A stretch of 17,516 nt of DNA. It comes from Actinobacteria bacterium UBA2236 (GTDB taxonomy: Bacteria > Actinomycetota > Actinomycetes > Nanopelagicales > Nanopelagicaceae). The stretch is taken from the NCBI GenBank assembly GCA_002347935.1, contig DDYK01000081.1:13737-31252 (forward strand). The letters are read 5' to 3'. Position numbers and translations under genes: made by a program. Numbering within the stretch: the first letter of the stretch is position 1; every line of letters starts with the position of its first letter. The notes under the pieces are model-generated. The model saw nothing but the letters and a program-made list of their open reading frames with translations. It was not told the origin of the DNA and did not search any database. Below are positions 1 to 7,688 of this stretch, piece by piece.

Positions 1-505
1 TTAAGTGGCGCTCACTCATTCTCACACAGCCTATATTTTCACTTACCGCAGCCTCAACTGTATTAATTCCATAGACAAATTCAGTTGATCCCCCGCCAAT
101 ATCAACTACTAAGTAGGGAGCTCCTATTTGATTGAGTTGATAAGTGGCGCCAATAAAGGAGAGTTCTGCTTCTTGCTCGCCGCTAATTACCTCAGGTTCA
201 ACTCCGAGTATTGCATTGACGCCATCGATGAAGAGCTCTCTATTGGCTGCATCTCTAGTTGCGCTTGTTGCACAGAACCTGATTGCCTGGACGCCGCGTT
301 TTTTAATCTCACTTGCAAATAATTCAGTAGCTCTCAAAGTCCTATCGATTGCATCTGGATGAAATGATTTGTTCTTATCAACTCCTTGCCCAAGACGAAC
401 AATTTCCATTCCTCGATATATTTCGCGCAGATTACTTCCAGAGATATCTGCAATAAGCAGACGAATTGAATTTGTTCCGCAATCAATGGCAGCTACGCGG
501 CTCAC
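1..505 (-). CDS. ppx: Ppx/GppA-family exopolyphosphatase / pppGpp phosphohydrolase, N-terminal part (cut by window edge)
   Basis: The reading frame is open from a GTG at 505-503 to the window edge, giving 168 residues of a family usually 300 or more long. It belongs to the actin-like ASKHA phosphatases that hydrolyse inorganic polyphosphate and/or convert pppGpp to ppGpp in the cytoplasm. Visible motifs are phosphate-1 DCGTNSIR (residues 8-15), ATSATRDA near residue 80, SGEQEAELSF near residue 110, the phosphate-2 loop DIGGGSTEF near residue 138, and GCVRMSERHL at the cut end. The GTG start overlaps the stop of the DUF501 gene as GTGA, which implies translational coupling. The order ftsB-like, DUF501, ppx is standard in Actinobacteria (compare Rv1024-Rv1026). 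Family assignment is firm; polyphosphate versus pppGpp preference cannot be read from the sequence. Confidence 0.93.
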   Translation of the reverse strand, partial: MSRVAAIDCGTNSIRLLIADISGSNLREIYRGMEIVRLGQGVDKNKSFHPDAIDRTLRATELFASEIKKRGVQAIRFCATSATRDAANRELFIDGVNAILGVEPEVISGEQEAELSFIGATYQLNQIGAPYLVVDIGGGSTEFVYGINTVEAAVSENIGCVRMSERHL

Positions 506-1008
506 TGATCGCGCCGCTCTAAGCAATTCCCATTTAGCCACCACTTTGGAAGACGTGAGAGGGCTTCATCGCCTAAGGGATTTACTCCCTCCCCTGCTGC
601 CAAGCTATGAGCAATTAGCGAATGCAAGCACTTGACCCGATCTGGCATCCCTCCGGCTGAAATATCAACAATTTCTGGAACATCTATGCCAAGTGCAGCT
701 CGTGCTGCCAAATAATCATCATGTGCTGCGCGATATTGACCAGAGAGTTCGGCATCAATAGCTAGTCTCTCATTCATCTCTTCCATAAGTGGAGAGTTTT
801 CTAGAGTTGAAATAGCAGCAGTGAGATTAGGGCAGGTAGCGTAATAAAAGGTTGGAAATGGAGTTCCATCTGAAAGGCGCGGATTGGTTTCAACTACCGC
901 TGGATGAGAGCATGGACAGCGATAGGCAATGTTGTGAACATCTCTTGGGGCTCTGCCCAACTGAGTCTGGATTGCAGATAGATCTTCATCGCTTGCTCTC
1001 TCGCCCAT
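502..1008 (-). CDS. DUF501 family protein
   Basis: A 168-residue cytoplasmic protein with no signal peptide or membrane segment. I recognise it as the actinobacterial DUF501 family from its sequence and its invariant place between the FtsB-like gene and ppx; no biochemical function is assigned. Two conserved-looking blocks stand out: RCPCSHPAVVETNPRL (residues 30-45), followed by the aromatic stretch FPTFYYATCP (51-60), and SAGGMPDRVKCLHSLIAH (117-134). Cys31, Cys33, His35, Cys59, Cys127, His129 and His134 could form a metal site, which is inference. The ATG at 1008 lies 9 nt after the ftsB-like stop, with an AT-rich leader and no Shine-Dalgarno. Its stop overlaps the GTG of ppx by 4 nt. Confidence 0.88.
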   Translation of the reverse strand: MGERASDEDLSAIQTQLGRAPRDVHNIAYRCPCSHPAVVETNPRLSDGTPFPTFYYATCPNLTAAISTLENSPLMEEMNERLAIDAELSGQYRAAHDDYLAARAALGIDVPEIVDISAGGMPDRVKCLHSLIAHSLAAGEGVNPLGDEALSRLPKWWLNGNCLERRDQ

Positions 1009-1017
1009 TATTAAAGA

Positions 1018-1464
1018 TTACGGCGTAGTTACGCCGACTCCAACTGAAGTAATTGAGGAGATAACTCTGGAATACCATGGAACTCCCAGTGGGAAATCTT
1101 GATTAATTGGGGCAGCTCCTTGTGATTCAGGGTCAATTGTTGGTTTTGCTCCCAAGATTATGTATTGCCGCTCACCTGGTAGAACAAAGTGAAGACGATT
1201 TCTTGCCTCGCTCTTGACATAATCTGGATCACGCCATCTTTGTAGCTCAGCTCTTGCTTCCTCTAACTTCTTATAATTTGAATCAAGATCGGCTTCAAGA
1301 GCACTGATTTGAGCTCGTTGCGCAAAATACTGTTGCGTTGGAGGAGCAAGAGTAACTGCGATAATGAATAAAACTAGAAAGAGAATTAGTAATCGAGTTG
1401 AGATTCCACGTTTTGCGGCAAAGCTTTCGAGAGTCCTAGGAAGCGAGATTTTGCTGCGCTTCAT
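1018..1464 (-). CDS. FtsB/DivIC-like septum formation initiator family protein
   Basis: A 148-residue bitopic membrane protein. The layout is a basic N-terminus (residues 1-22), one transmembrane segment at about 23-41 (LLILFLVLFIIAVTLA), an extracytoplasmic coiled coil at about 48-78, then the family block WRDPDYVKSEARNRL (77-91) ending in FVLPGE, and a Pro/Gly/Thr-rich tail. This is the architecture of FtsB/DivIC, which partners FtsL and FtsQ/DivIB at the division site. The ATG at 1464 has a strong Shine-Dalgarno (AAGGAG) about 7 nt upstream, and the gene follows eno by 30 nt. The eno/ftsB-like pairing is widespread: ftsB also follows eno in Proteobacteria. Family assignment is firm, but equivalence to E. 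coli FtsB is inferred from architecture and position. Confidence 0.9.
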   Translation of the reverse strand: MKRSKISLPRTLESFAAKRGISTRLLILFLVLFIIAVTLAPPTQQYFAQRAQISALEADLDSNYKKLEEARAELQRWRDPDYVKSEARNRLHFVLPGERQYIILGAKPTIDPESQGAAPINQDFPLGVPWYSRVISSITSVGVGVTTP

Positions 1465-1494
1465 AGCCTCTCCTTACTTGCTCTACAAAATTGC

Positions 1495-2784
1495 TTAGCG
1501 CGAAGTAAAGCGCGGGAATGCTTCACGGCCAGCATATTGAGCCTTTGAACCAAGTTCCTCTTCAATTCGCAGTAACTGATTGTACTTAGCAACTCTCTCG
1601 CTTCGGGCAGGAGCGCCAGTTTTAATCTGACCGCAGAGAGCTGCCACTGATAAATCTGCAATTGTGGTGTCTTCTGTTTCTCCCGAGCGATGACTCATCA
1701 TCGAGCGATATCCGGCCCTGTGCGCCATATCAACGGCAGCTAGCGTTTCAGTAAGGGTTCCAATTTGATTGACCTTAACAAGTAGGGCGTTGGCACAACC
1801 CTGGCTAATTCCCTGAGCTAGGCGAGTTGGATTGGTGACAAATAGGTCATCGCCAACTAATTGAACACTTGCTCCCATCGCTTTAGTTATATCTGCCCAA
1901 CCACTCCAATCATCTTCAGAGAGTGGATCTTCGATCGATAATAGTGGATAAGAGTCAAGTAATCCCTGATAATAATTAATCATTTCAGCAGAGCTTAGAT
2001 TAGAACCTTCAAAGTGATAACTACCATCGTTATAGAACTCAGTTGCAGCGACATCCATTGCAAGACCAATATCGCTTCCCATCTTGTAACCGGCTTTTTC
2101 TACCGCTTCAATAATTAAGTCAAGTGCCGCTCGATTGCTCTCAAGATTTGGAGCAAAACCACCCTCATCGCCAATGCTTGTTGCAAGACCACGTTTTTTT
2201 AATACCGACTTCAGGGATTGATAAATTTCAGCTCCATAGCGCAAGCCCTCTTTAAAAGTTGGGGCGCCAATTGGTGCAATCATAAACTCTTGAATATCTA
2301 CATTTGTATCGGCATGTGCTCCACCATTTAATATATTCATCATTGGAATGGGCAGAAGAGTTGCTTTCTCTCCACCTATGAATTTATAAAAGGGTAGCTT
2401 CTTACTAACTGCTGCAGCCCTAGCAACCGCTAGAGAAACTCCAAGAATGGCATTTGCGCCAAGTGATGATTTATTTACTGTGCCATCAAGTGCAATCATC
2501 TTCTCATCTAAGCCTCTTTGATCTAGGCCATCAAAGGAGATTAGCTCTGGAGCAATTTTTGTTCGGACATTTTCTACTGCGCCAGATACTGACTTTCCTA
2601 AATATCTCGAACCGCCGTCTCTTAACTCTGCTGCTTCAAAAGCTCCGGTTGAGGCTCCACTTGGAACTGCGGCTCTTGCCCAAGATCCATCTGCTAATTG
2701 GACATCTACTTCAACTGTTGGATTTCCCCGTGAATCAAGGATTTCTCGGGCTGTAATTGATTTAATTGCTGAATTTGTGCTCAC
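1495..2784 (-). CDS. eno: Enolase (2-phosphoglycerate dehydratase)
   Basis: At 429 residues this is the normal bacterial length. It converts 2-phosphoglycerate to phosphoenolpyruvate in glycolysis. Catalytic and metal residues are all in place: SGAST loop (42-46), His157 in NGGAHAD, proton donor Glu207 in IGDEGGFAP, Mg2+ ligands Asp244, Glu285 (SIEDP) and Asp312 (VGDD), catalytic base Lys337 in LLVKVNQIGT, and the signature SHRSGETED (364-372). The start is GTG at 2784, 11 nt after the mazG stop. Only a weak AGG lies upstream, so translation may rely on coupling or on SD-independent initiation. Its product phosphoenolpyruvate is the substrate of PEP carboxylase encoded elsewhere in this window, though on the other strand. 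Identification is certain. Confidence 0.98.
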   Translation of the reverse strand: MSTNSAIKSITAREILDSRGNPTVEVDVQLADGSWARAAVPSGASTGAFEAAELRDGGSRYLGKSVSGAVENVRTKIAPELISFDGLDQRGLDEKMIALDGTVNKSSLGANAILGVSLAVARAAAVSKKLPFYKFIGGEKATLLPIPMMNILNGGAHADTNVDIQEFMIAPIGAPTFKEGLRYGAEIYQSLKSVLKKRGLATSIGDEGGFAPNLESNRAALDLIIEAVEKAGYKMGSDIGLAMDVAATEFYNDGSYHFEGSNLSSAEMINYYQGLLDSYPLLSIEDPLSEDDWSGWADITKAMGASVQLVGDDLFVTNPTRLAQGISQGCANALLVKVNQIGTLTETLAAVDMAHRAGYRSMMSHRSGETEDTTIADLSVAALCGQIKTGAPARSERVAKYNQLLRIEEELGSKAQYAGREAFPRFTSR

Positions 2785-2795
2785 GGGCGGGAAGT

Positions 2796-3437
2796 CTAGC
2801 CTGATTCTTCTTCGCTCATTGCATCGCGATATTTAAGTGCCGCCTTGCGCAGAGCAACCTCAGGATCAAGATTATTTGCTATCGCCCATGAGATTAGTGA
2901 TAGGAGTTGCTCTCCTAGCGCAGCTTCATTTGCCTCAATTTTTTCTGTCGGATGCGCTGGGGTTGAAAGTTGGTTCTTGCTAGCCCGATAAATTAATTTG
3001 CTAGCAAGAGCTAAGGAGGGTTGACCGGTTGGAACTCCATCATGAGCGCTCTTTCTAGACTTTTCCCTTCGCTTGATTTCTTCCCAATTCTCGAGTACTT
3101 CAGAGCTGGAATTTACTTTCGTATCAGAGAAGACATGAGGATGACGTGAGATTAACTTCTCTATAATCCCTTTTGCTACATCGTCAACGCTAAAGGGTTG
3201 CTCCTTATCTTCTTCGGCGATTCTGGAGTGGAAATAAACTTGCAAGAGAAGATCTCCAAGCTCCTCACGCATATCATCGCGATTTCCGCTCTCAACAGCT
3301 TCAATAAACTCATAAGATTCTTCTAGTAAGTATTTAAGCAATGATTGATGGCTTTGCTCACTATCCCAAGGACACCCCCCAGGGGATCTAAGGGTGTCCA
3401 TCACTTGAGCGAGTCGAGCTAGATTTTCATAAGCCAT
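2796..3437 (-). CDS. mazG: MazG nucleoside triphosphate pyrophosphohydrolase
   Basis: A 213-residue protein with one clear MazG all-alpha NTP pyrophosphatase domain. The N-terminal signature LRSPGGCPWDSEQSH is at 16-30. The Mg2+-binding motif EExxE is at 39-43 (EESYE), followed by ExxD at 59-62 (EELGD). The block RHPHVF (98-103) and NWEEIKRREK (117-126) are also typical. MazG enzymes hydrolyse (d)NTPs to NMP and PPi and clean the nucleotide pool, including damaged nucleotides. E. coli MazG (about 260 residues) has two such domains. Here the second half (130-213) is short and degenerate, as is common in Actinobacteria. The gene lies 18 nt after the lipoprotein gene and 11 nt before eno. The ATG at 3437 lacks a clear Shine-Dalgarno. 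Confidence 0.95.
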   Translation of the reverse strand: MAYENLARLAQVMDTLRSPGGCPWDSEQSHQSLLKYLLEESYEFIEAVESGNRDDMREELGDLLLQVYFHSRIAEEDKEQPFSVDDVAKGIIEKLISRHPHVFSDTKVNSSSEVLENWEEIKRREKSRKSAHDGVPTGQPSLALASKLIYRASKNQLSTPAHPTEKIEANEAALGEQLLSLISWAIANNLDPEVALRKAALKYRDAMSEEESG

Positions 3438-3455
3438 CTTGGAGCACTTAACTAA

Positions 3456-4052
3456 TTAATCATTAACAGCATCGCCGGCGGGCTCTGCAGCAATAACGGT
3501 TAGGCTGGCAGCATCCCAGATGCCATATCTAGGATTCACCTCAACTTTTAGAGCAGTTGCTTTGTCGGTAACGATTTTTTGGATTAAGTCATTAATTTCA
3601 GCTTCACTCACTCCCGATGCAATCGCACCATCAGTTATTTTGCGAAGGATTAGATCTCTGCGAAGCACATTATCTAGAGACGTTGAAGGAATCGCTGCGC
3701 TAACTAGGACATTTGGAAGGTTTGCTTCTCCTCCAATATTGGAATAAATCTCAATCTTGTAGGCATCAATTTCGGCTTGCTCAATGTCAATTTTCTCTTC
3801 TTTTGCAACTTGATCAATAATCAAATTAGAAATCATGTAGGAAAGTTGTGAGCGAGTTAATTCCTCGCCACTTTGAAGACCCATCTGAGTGGTATCAATC
3901 CCTTCACGTTCTGCAAGAATTAAATCAACTTGATCTTGCAACGCTGCGATTGTTATCTTCTCATCTCCAATAGTTGCCGCTGAGTCAACCTGAGAACAGG
4001 AAGATAGAGCTAGCGCCAATACGGCGATAATGGGAGCTAGAAATTTCTTCAC
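3456..4052 (-). CDS. Lipoprotein with SurA-N-like chaperone domain, no PPIase domain
   Basis: A 198-residue exported lipoprotein. The N-terminus MKKFLAPIIAVLALALSSC is a lipoprotein signal: Lys-Lys, a hydrophobic core, and lipobox LSSC with Cys19 as the lipidation site. The mature part starts VDSAATIGDEKITIAALQ, the usual opening of SurA_N/PrsA-type chaperones, followed by helices to about residue 165. It ends with NPRYGIWD, seen in actinobacterial SurA-like lipoproteins. No parvulin rotamase domain is present, so it is at most a holdase-type folding factor at the outer face of the membrane; that role is inference. The start is GTG at 4052, 7 nt after the mfd stop. It occupies the position of the lpqU lipoprotein in mycobacteria, which is a different protein family. 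Confidence 0.85.
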   Translation of the reverse strand: MKKFLAPIIAVLALALSSCSQVDSAATIGDEKITIAALQDQVDLILAEREGIDTTQMGLQSGEELTRSQLSYMISNLIIDQVAKEEKIDIEQAEIDAYKIEIYSNIGGEANLPNVLVSAAIPSTSLDNVLRRDLILRKITDGAIASGVSEAEINDLIQKIVTDKATALKVEVNPRYGIWDAASLTVIAAEPAGDAVND

Positions 4053-4059
4053 GGAGTTC

Positions 4060-7000
4060 TCACTTTCCTAAGGGGCGCTCAAGGAGAGTCTTAGCTAGCT
4101 CAACCGCCCAATCAATGAGAGAAGTATCCCCTATTTCTTCCGACTCTGATACCCAGGCAGCAGATTGCGGACGAGCAATCATCACAACTTGGGTTACCGA
4201 CTTCACAATTGACCCAGGATAAAGGCGCTTTATTTTCAACTCTAGCGATTCATTTGGTACAAGAGGAGCGATTTTTACATAACGCCCCTGCACTGCAAAG
4301 TCCTGAATCTTTTTCTCCTTCAAGTAAGTACGTAGTCGAGCTATACGTAGCAAATTCTCGGCCTCTCTAGGAAGGCTGCCAAAGCGATCACTTAACTCTT
4401 CGCCAATCTTTGTAATCTCATCTTCATCTTTTGTATCTGCAAGCCTTCGATACAAGTCAAGACGTAGTCGATCAGATGGAACATACTCAGCAGAGAGATG
4501 AGCGGTGACCGGCAACTCAACTTTGCATTCAACTAGTTCTTGCCCGCCTTCTATAAATCCTGCCTTGTATTCATTAACAGCATCTCCAACCATTCGCATA
4601 TATAGATCAAAGCCAACATCGGCAATATGGCCAGATTGCTCGCCTCCAAGTAGATTTCCTGCTCCTCTTATCTCTAAATCTTTAAGTGCCACGCGCATTC
4701 CAGCACCAAGTTCGGTGTTCTGAGCAATTGTGCTGAGTCGATCAAGTGCAACTTCACTCATAGCTCTATCTATTGGATAAAAGAAGTAGGCATAAGCACG
4801 CTCTCTAGATCGTCCAACTCTTCCTCGAAGTTGATGAAGTTGAGATAGCCCAAATAGATCTGCGCGCTCCACAATTAAAGTGTTTGCATTTGCCACATCA
4901 ATACCATTTTCAACAATCGTGGTGCAGACCAAGACATCAAATTCACGATTCCAAAAACCTACGACCACTTGCTCCAGGCTCGTCTCACTCATCTGCCCGT
5001 GAGCAATAGCCACAGTTGCTTGCGGAACTAGCCTTCTAATCTTTGAGGCCACATCATCAATTGACTCCACGCGGTTATGAATATAAAAGACTTGGCCATC
5101 GCGCAATAGTTCTCGATGAATTGCGGCTGCTACCTGCTTTTCATCATACGCGCCCACATAGGTCAGGACTGGATGGCGCTGCTCTGGTGGAGTAGTTATT
5201 GTGGACATTTCGCGAATACCTGTAATGGCCATCTCAAGAGTTCTAGGAATTGGAGTTGCAGACATAGCCAGCACATCAACACTTGCCCTTAATTTCTTTA
5301 ATTTCTCTTTATGTTCAACGCCAAACCTTTGTTCTTCATCAACAATAATCAAACCTAAATCTCTAAATACAACATCTTCTGAGAGCAATCTATGGGTACC
5401 AATGACGATATCTACGCCGCCACTAGCGAGGCCAGCTAGCGTTTCATTGATCTCTTTAGTTGACGCAAAACGTGATAGAGCTGAAACAGTTATTGGAAAT
5501 CCGCTATAGCGCTGAGTAAAGGTTGCAAGGTGTTGCTGCGCAAGAAGTGTAGTTGGAACTAAAACCGCAACTTGCTTTGCATCTTGAACCGCTTTAAATG
5601 CTGCCCTGATGGCTATCTCTGTCTTTCCATATCCCACATCGCCACAGATGATTCGATCCATTGGATAGGGGCGCTGCATATCTTCTTTAACTTCATTGAT
5701 GGTAACTAATTGATCTGGAGTTTCAACATAAGCAAAGGAGTCCTCCAATTCTCGCTGCCAAGTAGTGTCAGGTGAGAATGCAAATCCAGGAGAGCTAGTT
5801 CTTGCGGCATAGAGACGAATCAATTCGCCAGCGATCTCTTTAACCGCCTTCTTGGCTCGACTCTTGGCTTTAATCCAATCCCCACCTCCAATGCGATGCA
5901 CCGCTGGAGCCTCTCCGCCAATGTATCGCGTGATCTGCTCTAGAGAATCAGTTGGAACATATATTCGATCAGCAGGATGACCTTTCTTTGAAGAGGCATA
6001 TTCGATTACTAAGTACTCCCGCGAGATTCCAGCAACATCCCGCCGCACTAATTCAAGATATCTCCCCACGCCATGTTGCTCATGAACCACATAATCACCA
6101 CTCTTTAGCTCAAGAGGATCAATGCTTGCTTTTCTCTTTGAAGGCATCCTTGAGCCTGCGGCGCGCAAGTCCCTATTTCCGGTGATATCCGCTTCGGTAA
6201 GAAATACAACCATCTGTTCTTGATCAATAAAGCCATGACGAATCAAGGTAGAAGTCAAATACAACTTATCTGGCGAGAGATCAGCACTTAAATTATCAAC
6301 TAGCGCAACAGCAATATCCCCATCAACAAAAATGTCTCGATATCGCTCAAGAATTCCAATTCCCTCCAAAGAAATTACTACTAGAAATCCTTGCTCAATC
6401 CATGTCTTTACTTGCTTTATTAGCTTATCAAAATTGCTTTTAAATGGTTCAACTGCAATAAATTGTTTAATCTGAAGATCTTCTGGGCTGCCATATGAGT
6501 TGAAATAACGCCAAATGATTTTATTTTTTGCAGCATAACTAATTGCCTCATCTAATTCCAAAAATCCCCCGGTAGATAGCTCCTGGCGAAGCGGTGTATT
6601 AGAGCTCGTCTCAACTCCTTGTGATAGGGCGGCGCTAGACCAAGCCGCTTCAAGAAACTCCTCATTAGTACTAATAAGGTCTCTAACCCTTAGAGCAATT
6701 CGCTCTTGATCAAGACTTATTACTTCAAAACCTTTGGGAAGGAGTTGAAGTAGAGGTACCAGCTTCTTAGATAAGACTGAAAGTAGCGACTCTAGGCCTT
6801 GGCTATAAATACCCTCTGCAGCTTTATTACAGATTTCGCTTATCTCTGGATATTTGACTGCTAACTGCCTTGCACGCTCTGCTATTTCAGGGGTAAGAAT
6901 TAACTCACGACAAGGAATAAGACTTAAGGCTCCTTCAACTGATGCAAAGGTTCGTTGATCGCTAACTTCAAAATACTTAATCTCCTCTATTTCATCGCCA

Positions 7001-7554
7001 AAAAATTCAACACGAACTGGATGCTCTGCCAGAGGAGGAAACAAGTCAATAATTCCACCTCTTACTGCAAAGTCCCCACGCCTCTCCACCATATCTACTC
7101 GGCTATATGCCCGATGAGTTAATTCTTGAATTAGCTCTGAAAAGTTTTGTTGCCTGCCGCTTTCAATGCTTAACATTGGCATTTCGAAAATCTCTTTATT
7201 AATTGGCTGTAGTAGAGCCCTGGCAGTTGTTACTACAACTCTGGCCTTATCCAGATTTATGAGAGTATCTATCCTTCTTGCCACAGTATCGCTATTGGGA
7301 CTTAGGCGTTCGTGTGGCAAACTCTCCCAAGCGGGAAATTCAGCTACTTGATCTACCAACTCTGATAATTGCAGCGCAATCTCTGATGCGCTTGAGCTTG
7401 AATGAGTAATTACTAATTGTGGAGCCTTCTTACTTCTTTCATGAATCAAGAAGGGAAGTACTGGGGATGCAGTGATTAAAGCAACTTCACTCTGCTCCAA
7501 GGCAAGCTGAGTTGTTTCAGATAGCGAGATAAAGCCCGCTAGCTTTGCTTTCAC
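4060..7554 (-). CDS. mfd: Transcription-repair coupling factor Mfd
   Basis: At 1164 residues this is a full-length Mfd. It removes RNA polymerase stalled at DNA lesions and recruits UvrA. Domains in order: UvrB-like D1-D2 (about 1-330, with RRGDFAVRGGIIDLFP at 158-173), D3, RNA-polymerase-interacting domain starting VVHEQHGVGRYLEL (489-502), RecG-like translocase with Walker A GDVGYGKTE (638-646), DEEQ box (739-742), SATPIPRT (765-772) and motif VI RGRVGRSRERAYAY (910-923), then the TRG region and C-terminal D7 (about 1000-1140). No truncation or frameshift is seen. The GTG start at 7554 has GGGAG 9 nt upstream and a promoter candidate at 7603-7631, so mfd leads the minus-strand operon. Its stop is 7 nt before the lipoprotein gene. 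Confidence 0.98.
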   Translation of the reverse strand: MKAKLAGFISLSETTQLALEQSEVALITASPVLPFLIHERSKKAPQLVITHSSSSASEIALQLSELVDQVAEFPAWESLPHERLSPNSDTVARRIDTLINLDKARVVVTTARALLQPINKEIFEMPMLSIESGRQQNFSELIQELTHRAYSRVDMVERRGDFAVRGGIIDLFPPLAEHPVRVEFFGDEIEEIKYFEVSDQRTFASVEGALSLIPCRELILTPEIAERARQLAVKYPEISEICNKAAEGIYSQGLESLLSVLSKKLVPLLQLLPKGFEVISLDQERIALRVRDLISTNEEFLEAAWSSAALSQGVETSSNTPLRQELSTGGFLELDEAISYAAKNKIIWRYFNSYGSPEDLQIKQFIAVEPFKSNFDKLIKQVKTWIEQGFLVVISLEGIGILERYRDIFVDGDIAVALVDNLSADLSPDKLYLTSTLIRHGFIDQEQMVVFLTEADITGNRDLRAAGSRMPSKRKASIDPLELKSGDYVVHEQHGVGRYLELVRRDVAGISREYLVIEYASSKKGHPADRIYVPTDSLEQITRYIGGEAPAVHRIGGGDWIKAKSRAKKAVKEIAGELIRLYAARTSSPGFAFSPDTTWQRELEDSFAYVETPDQLVTINEVKEDMQRPYPMDRIICGDVGYGKTEIAIRAAFKAVQDAKQVAVLVPTTLLAQQHLATFTQRYSGFPITVSALSRFASTKEINETLAGLASGGVDIVIGTHRLLSEDVVFRDLGLIIVDEEQRFGVEHKEKLKKLRASVDVLAMSATPIPRTLEMAITGIREMSTITTPPEQRHPVLTYVGAYDEKQVAAAIHRELLRDGQVFYIHNRVESIDDVASKIRRLVPQATVAIAHGQMSETSLEQVVVGFWNREFDVLVCTTIVENGIDVANANTLIVERADLFGLSQLHQLRGRVGRSRERAYAYFFYPIDRAMSEVALDRLSTIAQNTELGAGMRVALKDLEIRGAGNLLGGEQSGHIADVGFDLYMRMVGDAVNEYKAGFIEGGQELVECKVELPVTAHLSAEYVPSDRLRLDLYRRLADTKDEDEITKIGEELSDRFGSLPREAENLLRIARLRTYLKEKKIQDFAVQGRYVKIAPLVPNESLELKIKRLYPGSIVKSVTQVVMIARPQSAAWVSESEEIGDTSLIDWAVELAKTLLERPLGK

Positions 7555-7602
7555 TTTGATTCGCTCCCTATCCCTTGAGGCTCAACGCCGATTAGCCCCG
7601 AT

Positions 7603-7631
7603 TTCATAGTGGGCAGGGGTGCTGCTCGCAA
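7603..7631 (-). promoter_or_regulatory. Probable sigma70-type promoter of the mfd operon
   Basis: Read on the minus strand, the -35 TTGCGA (7631-7626) is followed by a 17-nt spacer and the -10 TATGAA (7608-7603). The expected transcription start is near 7596, giving a leader of about 42 nt. That leader contains GGGAG (7568-7564), 9 nt before the mfd GTG. Boxes, spacing and location upstream of the first gene of the run agree, but this is consensus matching by eye. Confidence 0.55.
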
Positions 7632-7634
7632 GAT

Positions 7635-7688
7635 GAAAGGGGCTTATCTGTAAAACGCGACGCAATTCTATCGTGCCATTATTAGCCC
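7635..7688 (+). promoter_or_regulatory. Upstream region of ppc, weak -10 candidates
   Basis: Two poor -10-like hexamers lie just before ppc: TATCGT (7669-7674) and CATTAT (7677-7682). Neither has a good -35 at 16-18 nt. No Shine-Dalgarno precedes the GTG. Either hexamer would put the transcription start within 0 to 9 nt of the start codon, so ppc may be leaderless or nearly so. The support is weak. Confidence 0.25.

Noticed and set aside
128..362. Overlapping plus-strand frames of 64 and 72 codons
   Set aside because: They are antisense to the ppx coding region, which has clear conserved motifs on the minus strand.
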